Positions 43,640 through 56,975 of a DNA stretch of 64,000 bases are shown one piece after another. A program made the position numbers and the translations under genes. A model generated the notes under the pieces. That model did no database searches and was not told the origin of the DNA. It saw nothing but the letters and a program-made list of their open reading frames with translations. Origin of the DNA: Panulirus ornatus (lineage: Eukaryota; Arthropoda; Malacostraca; Decapoda; Palinuridae); assembly GCF_036320965.1 (NCBI RefSeq), contig NC_092258.1, positions 2,914,501 to 2,978,500 on the forward strand. The letters are read 5' to 3'. Numbering within the stretch: the first letter of the stretch is position 1; each line of letters starts with the position of its first letter.

Positions 43640-46460
43640 ACACTGAAAGGATTTTGGTTTGGGAGGTTGGGGGATGGGGGAGGGAAAGAGGGATTGAGGA
43701 TTGGAGGAAGGAAGGGGTGTGTGTGTGCAGCAGGACCATAGAAGAGGGGGGCTTCTTTAGACCCCCCCCTCCCTGGAGGATTGGCGACTGCGGCGTGGGA
43801 AAGGTGGGGGTGGGAAATGGGGGTTGTGGGGTGTGGGTGAGCGGGTCCGCAGTTGCCGTACATTATTCTGACACTGCAGCAGTACCAGGTACCAGTACCA
43901 ACCAAGTACCCGACCCTTAATGATTTATAAAGACGACAACATGACAACAACAGTCTATTTGAACACTACTTATTGATAATTCATACAATAGTACAAAGAA
44001 GATGGTTGGGACGTCTGCATTTATTATGTCTTTTAGACAACATATTTTTTAATGTACATAAAACTCGTATTTATTCTTTCTTTCTTTCTTTCTTTTGGCC
44101 ATTTTGATGGACACCAATCCGTATACCGGCCCGGCGAGATCGTCAGCTGTCCGACAGTCCGCTTGCGAGTGCGCCGTAGCGCGCGGACTGCGGCGTGTCC
44201 CTGTGGAAGACTGCGGGTGTGCAACGGGTGAGTGCGGCCTCAGGGGTGGGCCAGGCTGCGGCTGCGGCAGTGGCGTGAGGTATATGGGCAAGGCAACTGC
44301 GGTGCGCTCCGCCCAGAGGAGGCGCGACGACGTACTGTCCCCTGAGGCCGCGCCCTCTGTCCTGTGACTCCGACCAGGTCGGGTCGGGTTCAGGTTCAGG
44401 AGCAGCAGGTCACAGCTGCCGCCACACACCACAGTCACCACCCTGGCCGTTCGGTATTATGCTGACATACGTGGCGAGGGGCGTCGCACCGGCCACGCCC
44501 GCGGCCGCGTGCGAGCCGCGCTGCGGACGTCATCACTAGAGAACAGAGTCGGGGCGTAAGCGAGTTTTGGGAAGGGAGCCGACGAAGGAACGGGGGCGGG
44601 AGGAGGAGGGGGAGATAGCCGCCCTGTTTCTGTTGACGGCGCACTAGGGAGAGGGATGGGGTGGGGGTGGAATATGGGAGCGGTGTGCCCCGCGTGCGGT
44701 AATGGGCCACGGGAGTCGGGGAGGGAATGAGGGAGGGCGTGGTGTGGTGTCGTGTCCCGCATGTGGTGGCGGGGTGACTGGCGGGGGAGGGGGGGAGGAG
44801 CCGCCCCATGCTGATGTGGCGGGGTCGGGGTCGTTCAAGTGGTGCAGGGAGACGGCGGTGTCGATGGATGGGGGGTGAGTGGCACGTGGAGGGAGGAGGG
44901 AGGGAGACCAAAACACTGATGGAACTGGAAACCAACGGGTAGTCAGGCTTGCAGGGTTCTGGTGGATGGGTCAGCTGAAGAACAACTGGGAGTGGGAGGG
45001 GGGGAGGAGGTCAAGTGGCTTTGGTATAGCAGTCTGGGATGAGAGGGTGGTCGGGTGGGGGATGTGGGAGGTACTCGGCAAGCCCCCAGAGAGGGTGTGG
45101 GGACAGACGTCCATGTGAACCCCCGGAGAGCGGGACAGAGGGCTAGGGGGGGCTGTGGGCTAGCAGGTGTCTGGTCCAGGTCACACGGGTTAACGTTGGC
45201 CCGGCAGTTCGTGAGGGGGGGACTGTTGCTGCCCTGGCCCAGGGGGGCGCGTCCGTGATGGCTGGGTCAGGTCAGACCCTTGGGTAGAAAAACTAAACGT
45301 TTTGGGAACGCGGCCACCAGGTCCCCATGGAAGAGCCGAGAGAGAAAGAGAGAGGGAGAGAGAGAGTGAGATAGTGAGATAAAGAGAGTGAGGGGTGGTT
45401 TTAAATATAATATATATCTATATATCTCTATATTTCTTTCACAAGATGAGAGACCAATGGATAGAAGTCGATTTAGAAAAGGAGAGGACTATAGCTGTCA
45501 GAAGTCTTATCTGAGTACTATTTTAAAAGTTGATACAACGGAGAAATCAAGGAAATAATGCACTCTAAATGCTCAAAACGACAAGTTAATAATTAGGAAA
45601 ATTCACTAGGAACTTGTATTATCCTTTGTGTTTAATATTCCTGATACCGGTGGATCTGTCGGCAGACTATGGAACTTTGAACGAGGCAGGCGGTGGCGGG
45701 GAGAGGGTCGGCGGCGGCGGCGGTGGTGGTGGTGGGGGTGTTGGGGGCGGGAGGGGGGAATAGTGGCGATTTTGGCAGGAAATTGGCGGTGGTGGCGAGG
45801 GAAGTGTCGCCGGTGATGGTGGGGGGAAGTGGCGGTGGTGGTGATGGTTGCGGGATATGTGTTGTTGGTGATTGTTGGAGGGAATGATGGTGACAGTGGC
45901 GGTGGTGGCTTTGGAACTGTCGGAGGTGGTGATGTGGGGCTGTGTTGGGGAGAGGTGATGGCGGCAGCCTGCGGTGAGTGAGGGGAGTTTGAGGAGTGTC
46001 AGGGAAGTGGCGGTGATGGTGGGGAGGGGGGGGGGTATTCGTGGGGAAGTGGCAGATATGCTGGGAAAGGGGTGGTGACGTTGACAGGGGAAGTGGTGGC
46101 GGTGGCGGCAGTACTGGTATGGGAAATGGCGGTAGTGGGAGCGGATAGTAGTAGCAATAAGTAGCAGGGGTAGTGGCTGCGGTAAACAGTGGCAGTCATG
46201 GTGGGGAGGAGGGACGGAGGGAAGGGGAGAGAGTAGCAGTTATGACGGTAGAAAACAGGTTGTGGAGGAAAGGGGGTCACTTTGGTGGGGGTTTGTGGGG
46301 GAGGATTCAACTGTGGTGCCGGAAGAACTGATTTCATGGCAGAACACTAGGATGGTGTTGGTGGGCAAGGTGGAGTGGAACTAGGTGGAGTGGCGGATAT
46401 GGGATGGTCACAGCGGAGGGAGGGAGGGAAGGAGGAGGAAGAGGAGAAAGAAAAAAAAAA
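43640..46460. other. GC-rich block with G-runs on + strand
   Basis: About 2.8 kb with many runs of 3-7 G on the + strand and few C-runs, plus a CpG-dense core at about 44100-44560 that is rich on both strands. Purine repeats at 45340-45390 and GGTGGCGGT-type repeats at 45690-46150 are included. The long Pro-rich or Gly/Trp-rich frames here are a consequence of composition. The core could be a promoter or UTR island. The rest has potential to form G-quadruplexes on +. No exon can be defended. Confidence 0.55.
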
Positions 46461-47560
46461 TAACTTAATCATTGTCGAATCTGTGGAAGGTGTCCTTGTT
46501 CCAGCATGGAAATGAAGGAGGCCTTGCGTCAGGGGAGATAAACCATCAAATTTGGTTGAAGTGGGGGTTGGGAGGGGGATTGTCTATGTGAGCTGAAGAC
46601 TCAGTCATTGCGCTAGGGGGCAGACGAAAAAAAAAAAAGAAAATACTTTTTGACTGGGACGTCTGTACACCGAAAGTATTAACAATAAGAAAACTGGGGT
46701 CAGACTGCGTGTGTGTGTATGCTGTGGTATTTAAGATTGTCAGTGAGAACAACCCATTAATTTGAAAAAAAAAGTAATGAATTGGGTTGTGGTAAAAAAA
46801 AAAAACAATTATGAGTACTACCTTGGGTCTTGTTACGGAAAACTGGGTCTTGTGATAATCCGAGTTCTAAATTGGGAATTTTGACAAGAAATATAATCAA
46901 CTAGGTATCGTCATAATTGATGTGATAAGCTTGGATTTGTGGTTAAAAAAAATTGGGTACTAAATTGGGTCTTACGATTAAAATTAAAGCTAAATCGATT
47001 AACTGCACGGAAATCTTTTTTTCCTTTAACTTGGCTTAATCATACTCTTACTGGTATATAAGTAACAATAACTATTTCCAATCTCATGGGAGAAAAACTA
47101 TCAGATATTTAACGAAGGAAAACAAAAATCATATAACTGATAAAGAATTATAAGAGAACGACTTTTTTAAATTGCTGACATCAGGGATCTGTTGTGTAGG
47201 AATAAATATAGAATGAAACCAACAAAAAAAAAAGACGTCTTAAATAAATATTGTGTAGTCAACTATAACATGATAGGTATAAGATAAAACAGGGGTTTTA
47301 ATGATCAGGATTGTAGATAAGGGTTTGGCTCAGGGTGAAAGACTAGGTACGGTATTAGGGGAAGATGCTACTGGTGGACGAGTTAGGTCGAGGTTAGGTG
47401 CACTAAGGACGTGGTTGAGCGAGACGAAGAGGGAGGGTCAGTTAGGTTGAGCGCTGAGGTTTAAGACCGGGGTAATGGTGGAAGTTACTACCAGAGTTAC
47501 ACTAATCTTAGTAAAGAATCTAGAAAAGTTATGGTTTCGGATCTATTGCTACAGTCTATG

Positions 47561-47574
47561 AAGTAGTAGTAGTT

Positions 47575-47605
<31 letters not shown>

Positions 47606-47741
47606 CAGAGGTTGGAGTAGTTGCAGTTAGAGGGATAGCAGTCGTGAAAGTATTCGAAGAAGTAGTAGTAGTAGTAGTTGTTGTTGTAGTAGTAGTAGGA
47701 GTAGTAAAAGTAGGAGTAGTAGTAGTAGTAGTGGTAGTAGC

Positions 47742-47795
<54 letters not shown>
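47561..47795. repeat. (TAG)n microsatellite, interrupted
   Basis: About 230 bases of AGT/TAG trinucleotides with interruptions. The Tyr-rich and Thr-rich frames on the - strand are artefacts of it. Confidence 0.95.
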
Positions 47796-47796
<1 letters not shown>

Positions 47797-47799
47797 TAC

Positions 47800-49605
47800 A
47801 AACATTAATTGATTCTAGGACTATCGGTGGTGGGAACAGTAGCAGCGTTTAACGGTAAACTCTGATTGCAGGAACAGTCAACAGTCAATCGGTGTGGTCA
47901 GGAAGCTTTGAAGGCCAAAAAATCACAGAAAAAAAAAAGAGTTCTTCATGAAGCTATAAAAATCTTACTATTCAATCTGTACATCACTGAAAGTTATGGC
48001 TAAGTATACCACAATCATGACTCCAGCTAGACCCTAGTGGCTAAATTTGAGGTGGCCTTTTTTTCCAGTAGCCACCTCCCTCTGGTCCTTGCCTTCAAAG
48101 CTACTTGATGGGAAAAAATGTACACTTATTACAATATTGCGCAGATGAATCCTAATCAGAAAATCAGACACTTAAAATGTGAAACTGTATAAACATATTT
48201 TTTTTTTTAATAATTACACACGCGTAGGTACTATATGCATGAACTAAGATCAATATACATAGTTAACAATGATGGTACCTTTTCTGTCCAGTTTCTATTG
48301 GCGGCACAACACCAGCTCAGCTCTGTGTAACCTTCTCTTTAAAAAGAATTTTTTTTCCTTTATTCTTTCTTTCTCTGGTTTTCCGAAAGTGAGCATTTGA
48401 AAACCCAGAACAGTATGATGATCCACAGTGACACTTGAAGAACTTTGTTATGATATGAGCAAGAGACGAACGTGTCTTCCGGCGTGAGCTAGAGTGAAGG
48501 ATCCGGTGGATAATGCAGGCGTCACCCGGTGGAGGGAGTGTGGACGTCAAATCTCACATATCAAGTACTTCAGAGCTTCCTTTAGTTTTACCCTCGCCGC
48601 GGGGAGTGGACGCTGAAGGGGGGGTTGCTGTGGTTTGGTGTGGTCACCGCGGGCGGCGACCGGGCAATCCATGTGTGCCCCTGAGGGCGAGGCCAATGTC
48701 TTTAGCCTCAAGGGAGAGGAGGAGGAAAGGGGTTGGAGCGCTGCAGGGGCCCCTTGTAGAGTCTGCGGGACGCCGTACCACTGCCAGCCAGTGTGGCTGG
48801 AGGCACCCATACACGCCTCACTCACAGATCGAGAGGTTCATCCTTTTTAGATCTTGTTTGATTGTATGCTTTACATTAGGACCTTTTAATATTTTTTCCT
48901 ACACTCGGATGTGCAAAGCTTAACAAGCACCAACAAAGGTGCCGTATTATGCAATAAAATGTATAAAGATAATTTTCTATTACAGGTACACAATGACTGC
49001 AATCAAGTCAAGCCATGGAAGCAATATCAACTTATGGTATATATCAGCGCCTGCCTCACTGCATCAAATGAGGGCCACTGAGCCTGGAGGCGGGTGGTCT
49101 CCGAGGGTCCTTGGGCCCCCGAAATGCCGGGCCCTGCAGTGCCAGCTGCGACGCCACTCACAGGGCCCAACAGCTCAGCTTCTCTGTAGGTATCGAGTGT
49201 CACAGACCGCTGGTCCCTAAAAATTGCACTTAAAAGTAACTGTGAGGAACTGTCGGGAGGGCGACTTTGGAGCACCTGGGAGTTGACGGCGACGGTGGCA
49301 GGGCTAGGCAAAGGAGCGTCGACGGGGCCGCCCCAGCCCAGCCAAGTCCTCCACGCTCAGCCACCCTGTCTAACAACAACAACTCAAGGAACTAACACAG
49401 AGAAGTGATCATTAAATTAATACGTAGTTCCTGCGAGGAACCATTTCATTTTATCACAGCTAAAAATACGACAACACAACAGAACAAAGGTGGAACCGAG
49501 GCAATGTGACAGACAGACACACAGTCATGACACGTTCACCGTAGGACTAGTACAGGTGAGTGGCGGGGGTTGGTGCTCCCAAGCTGGGGGTAGGCTGGTG
49601 TAAGT
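47800..49605 (-). other. Possible 3' UTR/flank of the zinc-finger gene
   Basis: Sequence downstream (on -) of the zinc-finger stop codon. It is GC-rich in two patches (48570-48830 and 49060-49350), unlike AT-rich intergenic DNA. No clear AATAAA on the - strand close to the stop. The 3' end is not placed. Confidence 0.35.
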
Positions 49606-49942
49606 TCAGGCGCTCTGCTGCTGGGGTTGGTGCTGCGGGGGCGCAAGGGGGAACCCCAAGGGACCGGGCAGGGAAGTGGCCAGGGCGCGGGGGTCACCGT
49701 GCAGTCGCAAGGCCTGCTCCATGCGCATTTCCTGCAAGCGGATGGAGTCGGTGAGGTCCCCCTGGTGCTGCGGGGAGGGGCGGCCCTCGTGGTTCACCAG
49801 CCTTAGTGCCGCCTCTGCCTGGGCGCTTCGCAGAGCTGACTCCATACCGCCGCCCACGCCCATCCGTGGGTCACGCATGTCCCGCAAGTCGGGCTGGGGC
49901 GACCCCATGGGTTCAGGGGCCTGGTGGACATTCTGCTGCTGT

Positions 49943-49983
<41 letters not shown>

Positions 49984-50591
49984 CTGCTGTTGTTGTTGTT
50001 GCTGCTGCTGCTGTGTGGGTTGTTGTGATTGCACTTGCTGGGCATGTGGGTTGGAGAGATTGCGGATGGCTTCAGCCTGGGAAGCCATGGCGTTGCGGAT
50101 GGTCTCGGCCTGCGAGGTGAGCGTGGACTTGACCAGCTCAGCCTGGCTCTGGCTGATCATGGCTCGCATGTTGTCGCTGGGCTGGGGGCGCATCTGGTTC
50201 ATGACGTCGTGGTGGCTGGTGATGGAGCGTAGGGCGTCCGTTGGGGACGGCATGCGCCCCAGCCCGCTCTCTAACTTTTCTGCGGGCGTCGACATCCGAG
50301 AGGAGGCATCACTCTGGGTGGACGGGGAAACTGCCATGGACATGGGCGCTGTTTGGTGCTGGGCGTGGTGTTGCATCTGGTGTGGCATACCCATACCCAT
50401 GCCCATACCCATACCCATGCCCATACCCATGCCCATGCCCATGTGGTTGCCCCCACCCTGGAGACCGACTTGGGCAAGGCCGAGGATACTCTCTCGCTCG
50501 CGCCGCTCTGCTGCGGCCCGGGAGAGGACGTATTGGGCAGCAAACTGATGTTTGGGGTCCATACGCATGTGTTCCATGTGGTTCAGCAACC
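49606..50591 (-). CDS. C2H2 zinc-finger protein, last coding exon
   Basis: Acceptor TGTTGCAG at 50592 on the - strand. Entry completes a Gly codon left by the exon ending at 57994, and the stop is at 49608-49606. The first residues, GLLNHMEHMRMDPKHQ, complete the fifth zinc finger. Next come FAAQYVLSRAAAERRERE (charged helix), a Met-Gly dipeptide repeat (about 50385-50443), a Ser/Pro-rich part, repeated SQAE motifs (SQAELVKST, SQAETIRNA, SQAEAIRN), an uninterrupted tract of 27 Gln (50013-49933, mixed CAG and CAA codons) and a Pro/Gln-rich end. Low-complexity Gln-rich tails are common in neural transcription factors. The homologue I recall is the insect dati/LIN-29-related group, from memory only. 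Confidence 0.85.
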
Positions 50592-50625
50592 CTGCAACAC
50601 CAAGCAACACATTAAAATCACTAGT

Positions 50626-50800
50626 CATCTATCAACACATTAAAACCATTGCTCATCCATCAAAACATAAAAACCATTGCTCATCTATCAACACATTAAA
50701 CCAATGGTCATCTATCAACACATTAAACCCTTCTTTATCTATCATCACACCACTGGTCATCTATCAACACATTAAAACCATTGTTCATATCAACACATTC
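50626..50800. repeat. Minisatellite, unit about 30 bp
   Basis: CATCTATCAACACATTAAAA-type units, about six, starting 35 bases upstream of the last exon's acceptor. Confidence 0.75.
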
Positions 50801-51039
50801 AACCACAGTAACGATCAATCTAAACTTCATGTACAACGAATAGGAAATATACTAGATATTCAGGACCCTTACAAAATTGTTTGAAATATCTGTGTAAAAA
50901 TAACGTTTTAGTCACAAGGATATTCACCCATGGATAATGTCATGGTGAACATAAGAGGAAGAGCTGAATGGTGCAATACAGTCAGTAATACGTAGCCCAT
51001 AGCCAGGTGTTAAGACGGTGTGTGTGTGTGTGAGTGAGT

Positions 51040-51135
51040 GTGTATAGTCACCTTAAGAGTCGAGTGGATAACCCACCGGCCCGTTACTTGTTGGTCCCGA
51101 ATTCGAATCGCGTCGCCTTGCCGTCAATTCTATCC

Positions 51136-51136
<1 letters not shown>
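51040..51136 (+). tRNA. tRNA-derived SINE head, decayed
   Basis: On + the sequence GTCGAGTGGATAACCCACC, then GGCCCGTTACTTGTTGGTC and CCGAATTCGAATCGCG has the layout of a tRNA-derived SINE promoter (D-arm-like A box, B box GAATTCGAATC). It is followed by a (TA)n tail at 51137-51207. It does not fold as a functional tRNA. Confidence 0.45.

Positions 51137-51207
<71 letters not shown>
51137..51207. repeat. (TA)n microsatellite
   Basis: About 70 bases of TA directly after the tRNA-like sequence. Confidence 0.95.
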
Positions 51208-51208
<1 letters not shown>

Positions 51209-52957
51209 TAGACTTCTAATAAGCGAAAAGTTGTTTCAATTATCGAGACATGGGCTGGTTTTTGAGGGGAGAAAGAGAAGAAAGATATCTAATTTCCACA
51301 AAAAAATGAGACAACTCTCGCACGTCAATCAACGACACCTCTCCCTAGTTTCTTACAGTTCCACTAATGTTCCTCGCCTATGACTCGAAGCCCGACCGCA
51401 TCGGTCTTTTACTGTTCTTAAAGGGCTTGTCATACCTACGCAGGTTATATCATGACACGTATTTCGCAAATTTTACGTCCGCTCTTAGTATCTTCCTGGC
51501 GGAAAATCAAACGTAAATTAAGGTTTAACCGAATTCTTGGTCGCTCTTCGTATGCATTTCCAGCTGCGGTGGTTCGTTTCATGAGCGAAAGTGGAGCATC
51601 AGGTGTTCCCTGAACTGCTCTGACTTATCTCCCATCATCGCCTCACACAACCGGTGCTGGGAAAGGTCCTTATTTCCCTTTCGCGTGACGCAAACTTATG
51701 TATTTTTTTTTTCTTCCTCCAAGTGTCCTACATGTGCGAGGAAGCGTCGGTCACACAATCACATCGAGTTCTTTGTGATGAACGGAGAAGAGGGGAACTG
51801 AGGGGGGCCACAACGTGGGTACATGGCAGCAGTCGCTTGGAATTCTCTAAATGGGACTTCTTCCTTTTACTGGGTTCTGCTTGCTATCACATTCCCTCTG
51901 CCTCGTCATGAAAGAGTCATGATATGTTTCTACCCTTTTTGCACCAAACCACAGAATGCCTTACAAGGTTTCATTAACCGTCACATCAAATTCTCTAAAT
52001 TGGTGTTGTCTCTTGCTTAGGGAAGTTTCTCCCGAGCAATTAGACATCCATACGCGTCATGATGATCACCCATCCGTACAGTCTCAACCAATTCCTCTTT
52101 CACATCTCCGATCTTCTCTTCGGCTACGGAAGACCGTCATGAGATTCGGTTCGCCCAGCCTTGGTTGAAGATATCGACAGTCAACCGTATAGTCTTGATG
52201 ATTTACCTTTCCGATTCCATTTTTGCTTTGACGCTCGCCTGACTTGGCTTCGATTTTAGCTTTTTTTCATTATGATTTTCAGCACGAAAGTGATGGAAAT
52301 CCCCACACTAAAAACGAGCTGATCCCTGTTCACTTCCTTGAGTTTCTGAATGTTCAGAGCCAGGCATATGTAGGAAGAGTAAATAAACTTATCAGGGAAA
52401 TATAATTTTGATGGGAGGCCTCTGTACGGCTGACAGTTTGGCCAGATGTCTACCGGTAATTTGGAACTTATATCATAACTACCATTGTTTCATGTTATTA
52501 TTCCCCAATAAACTCGTTATCTTACTCTAAACTACACACCTTTACTCCATTTTTTCTTTATTCTTAAAAGAATCACAACTAAAGGTCAACATAATATACT
52601 TGGCATCACACATCACTATGGCGGTTTGAATCCCCGTTCCGCCTCGCCTTTAAAACTCTTAGTAACACCCCAATTTGCCGCAATGAAATGACACTTTTAA
52701 GAAGCACTACATTCAGGAGCCGCAGTGGCGTCTCCACCTCCCTTTACCCCGACTTGTACCATAGGTCCGATGTGGCTGAAGGCTTCACGTACTTTCTTCA
52801 CACTCCTACCCCGGACTGTCTGCTTCTATGTGTTGACTTTCTGTTATCTATCAATAAATCTTAAAGGTAAGATTCATCCTGGCGTTCTAACTTTCACGGA
52901 CACCTTATCTACGTACGACATATCTGTTCTTGAACGTATACTCTTAAGGAAGAGACA

Positions 52958-53223
52958 TTTCATTGTAAGTGTTGGAGGAAGTAAGACATATTATTGTAGG
53001 TGTTGGAGTAAGTACGACATGTTATTGTAAGTGTCGGAGGAAGTATGACATGTTATTGTGTCGGAGGAAGTAATATATGTTATTGTAAGTGTTGCAGGCA
53101 GCAAGATATGTTATTGTAAGTGTTGGAGGAAGTAAGACATGTTATTGTAAGTGTCGGAGGAAGTAAGACATTTTATTGTAAATGTTGGAGGAAGCAAGAC
53201 ATGTTATTGTAAGTGTTGGACGA
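52958..53223. repeat. 31-bp minisatellite, about eight units
   Basis: Unit GTAAGTGTTGGAGGAAGTAA plus GACATGTTATT. One unit is shortened by about 8 bases. Confidence 0.9.
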
Positions 53224-55578
53224 ATATTTGCAACTTCCGTCAACGTTCATGCGTTTGGGCCACCATCTGGAACAACGGGCCCTTCTTGCTCTTAAAACAT
53301 GCTCGGCTTCCTTGCCCAAAGACTGTAAACAAGGCTTTCCCTTTTTTCCATCTAACACGCACTGTGATTGGTCCATTCCACCTCCCAGCGAACCAACTGC
53401 GGCCAGGCTTGCAGCTTGAGGGAGGCGCAACTGCTCCGCTTTCGTGTGAAAATATTTTGAAAATAAAAGTGATGAAAATACTAAAGCAGGGTTTTATGTT
53501 TTTTTTCTTCTTGTGGGGAGAGAAAAAGTCGAGCCAGAAGGGTAGTTCTGTTTAGGGTATATCTCCCTTTTCCTCTCTCTCCCTCCCTCCCTCCCCTACC
53601 TTGAGTTCTGTCTAGGTTCATCCTCCCTTCCCCTCCCCTTCCTCACACACCCTACACACACGGGTCTGAACCTCCTGCATAAAGCGATCTTCGGATCCCG
53701 ATTGAACGCTGCAGCAGGAAAGGGTATAATAAAGAAAATCAAGAGTACACAAATATAATCAGGGCGAAGTAATTCTGGTGGTGGCAGCGGGTACCTGTGG
53801 CAGCGGGGTACCACGGCGCCCTCCGCACCGTCAACGCCTCTTGCAGCGTTTCTCCCATTTCCTTTTTTTAAGCGGTCGACACAACACAGGCGAAAGTATG
53901 CCCCAATCGAAGCCACGTCGGTTGAAACGTAAAAATGAATGAAAGAAAAATTATACGAGGGAGATTAATCTGACCTCCTCAGGTGTTCGGAGAGCCGACT
54001 GTAGGAGGTGGAAAGGTTATACGAAAAGGGGGAAAGACAAACGAAGAGGAAGAGAATTTCACAGCTTCGTTGTGCGAATTGAGGAGGAGGAGGAGGAGGC
54101 ATCATAAGTGTCAATCCTCGAGTGGCTGATCTTCCACATAGAAACTATGGGAAGCAGCAGCCGCTCACACGCCCAAGGATCCAGGTCTTAAGGGCTGGAG
54201 CACAGAGGCTGACAACCGAAAAGAACAGTAGATGGGATTATACCTGGAGGTGAGACACTCACGCACCACCATCATTCAGCCGTAAATAAACATTTTGGCC
54301 ATCACCACAACCTCCATGTGGACCAGGGAACCACACATGGTGATGCCGCCTCTCTCTCCATGTTCTTCGGGTATCGTTTCGGCATGAGCTGCCTGTGAAT
54401 ACCCCGAGTCTGCCATGGCTATGGCTTACACAGTAGTAACGCGTCACATGCGACACTCGATGCGTTACGAGGATGAAGTGCTTCACAGCTTGCAGTAGCA
54501 GGGGCTGTTAGTTCCAGCGTTACGGTGGTGGAGCGCGTCACAAGCTGTCGTCTCCGGCTGGAGTTCGCCGTCACAGTTCGAGCTGTGACGGTGATAATGT
54601 CGTATCCTAAGCCTACATATACTGTGAGGGAGGTATGGATACTGTGAGGGAAGGTACTGATACTGTGAGGGAGGTATACTGTAAGGAAAGGAAAAGAAAG
54701 TCTGGGCAGTGTAGATGAATCTACGTTTTCTTTAGCCCTGTAGCAGCACGTTTTCTTTGTTTATGGCCAATGACGTAGCGCATAGGCTCCACCCACATGC
54801 GTATGGGTCGACTTGGTATCTATAGGCTTAGGTCGTATCCACAGTGATAACTTCCCAAACTGATCTATAACCTAATAAAACCTTTTCTTTTTCACTTGTA
54901 GGCAAATGGAAGCTGTTTGCATGTACAGCTTCAGGTATTTGTGGTGTCTCTACTGAAATACATATACTTTACATTATCATATTTTTTTTGTCTGATCATT
55001 TAAGGGTATATCATTATCTCAGTTACTGATTCTGCTAAAGTTTTCATTGTTTTACGCACCATTAACTCTCTATCATAATGGGTTATCCACGGACACTTTT
55101 TTTCTTAAAAAGTACGTAGATAATCAACGATAAGTCGCATGCGAGATCTTATCTCTTTATCTTCTTCATAATCTTATCTTCAGCCTCTCAGCTACGCACT
55201 TAATGCAAGCGTGGGCTAATTCATTACAGGGATATGTTAACCTTAATGTTAAACCATTAATATCCTGTTAAACTACAAGCGATCCGATGAATTTCATCAT
55301 GTGACACTAACAAAGCGAAAAATCTTCATTTAAAAAAAAACTGAACTTGTGGTTGAAGGTGCTGTCTATCTCTCTAACGCGAACTCTTTATCCCAACCTT
55401 CAAAAGTTCTTTTCTTTTATTGTATCTGATATGAACTTTTCTCTGTTAACTTCTGCTGAGAAGTGATGGTCAAACTTCAGTCTGATGTCTAAAATCACGC
55501 CGCCACACCCCCCCCCCCCAAAAAAAAACCCTCAAAAGATATCGGACAAAATCGTTCAAAGTGAACGTTTTTAGGAGG

Positions 55579-55660
55579 CTTCAAAATCGAGCGAACGGGG
55601 TCGCTTTCTGAAAACGCTGCTTCAAAATCGAGCGAACGGGGTCGCTTTCTGAAAACGCTG
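55579..55660. repeat. Exact 41-bp tandem duplication
   Basis: The unit beginning CTTCAAAATCGAGCGAACGG and ending GAAAACGCTG occurs twice without a difference. Confidence 0.9.
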
Positions 55661-55949
55661 CCTGCGTTCGAGGAATAAAATGTGGAAAATGATAACAAGC
55701 CTTGCGTTCCGGTTTTGTCTCTATCGGTTTCCAAGTGAACTCAAAACACGGGTTTTTTTTTTTTATTACACTCCCGTCAGGAGAGGAAGGCGGGCTACCC
55801 CCGCCGGCTCTGAATATCTATGAGGACATGATATCATGTTTTGCTGAGAATGGAAAACTAATTGTTCCATATTACACAGTTCCAGTGTTTTTGCGACTGT
55901 TCATAACGATATTCAAAAGTTTTCTAAAAAGACAAAACAACACACAAAT

Positions 55950-55955
55950 AATATA

Positions 55956-55994
<39 letters not shown>
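55950..55994. repeat. (TA)n microsatellite
   Basis: ATAATATAATA leading into TA repeats. Confidence 0.9.
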
Positions 55995-55997
<3 letters not shown>

Positions 55998-56524
55998 TCC
56001 GCCTACTTTGGACTCACTGTAGCGCAGCCTTGAGGCTGGAGGAGCCCCACATACAGGCGTCCTGAGGTTATAAAGTTACACATATAATGAAAAACCACAA
56101 CGGTATCATCTCGTTAACAATTCGGGATACACGACGTGGGGAGGCAATCTGGACTATGATTTCCAGATATGAATAAAAAAGTTGGACATCTATTTTTGAA
56201 TAATTATTCTCGGGCCCCATATAACCAGTGGGCACAGTAAAGTTTCTACAGTGGCTGGCACATACCCGGACCCCTGATGCTTTCCCCCAACACGAAACAC
56301 AACAGTGTTGTGAGGGTACATTACGGTGCTGTGCTGAAACCGTGGTGCAATGATAAGTATGATGAGAGTGTGGCAGAAAACTGTGTTCTATGCTGAAGAC
56401 ACAGCATAGCTGCAGCTTGAGCCGAGTTCAGCATACAGTGAGGCAAGCTATGTTGTGTGCTTAAGACAGGACGGGACACTATGGACGCTTGGCTACGATG
56501 CATCACGGTATGAGCTTTGAGCAC

Positions 56525-56600
56525 GACTGTACGACCCTTGGGTACAGTGGCCGTCCTGTTCAAGGGTCGTGCCGTCGTCTTCAAGGGTCGTACCGTGGTA
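56525..56600. repeat. Minisatellite related to the one at 32284
   Basis: About three units of GTCGTACCGTCGTCTTCAAGG type, 21-22 bases. Confidence 0.6.
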
Positions 56601-56628
56601 AATTCACTGTAAACAATGATTAATACCT

Positions 56629-56975
56629 AACTAACAACGGGGTAAACTACGAGGCAGACAAACAACGGGGGTAAACTATGAGGCAGACCCAAACAATGGG
56701 GGTAAACAACTATGAGCAGACTAACAACGGGTAAAACTATAGCAGACTAACAATGGGTAAACTATGAGCACAACAAAAACAACGGGGGTAAACTATGAGG
56801 CAGACAAACAACGGGGTAAACTATGAGGCAGACAAACAACGGGGTAAACTATGAGGCAGACTAACAACGGGGTAAACTATGAGGCAGACTAACAACGGGG
56901 TAAACTATGAGGAGGAGTATCAACGGGGTAAACTACGAGGCAGACTAACAACGGGGTAAACTATGAGGCAGACTA
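56629..56975. repeat. 27-28-bp minisatellite, about 13 units
   Basis: Unit AACAACGGGGTAAACTATGA plus GGCAGACT. Most differences are 1-2-base indels. Confidence 0.9.

Noticed and set aside
44049..44935. Pro/Arg-rich frames on the - strand
   Set aside because: Explained by GC composition and G-runs. No domain, splice structure or codon-level support.
47497..47805. Tyr-rich and Thr-rich frames
   Set aside because: Products of the interrupted TAG microsatellite.
49676..50548. Long + strand frame rich in Cys and Trp
   Set aside because: It is the antisense of the poly-Gln and Met-Gly coding exon of the zinc-finger gene. The - strand frame has matching splice phases and family residues.
52958..53223. 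Possible CRISPR-like array
   Set aside because: The whole 31-bp unit repeats with no unique spacers, so it is a minisatellite in a eukaryotic genome.
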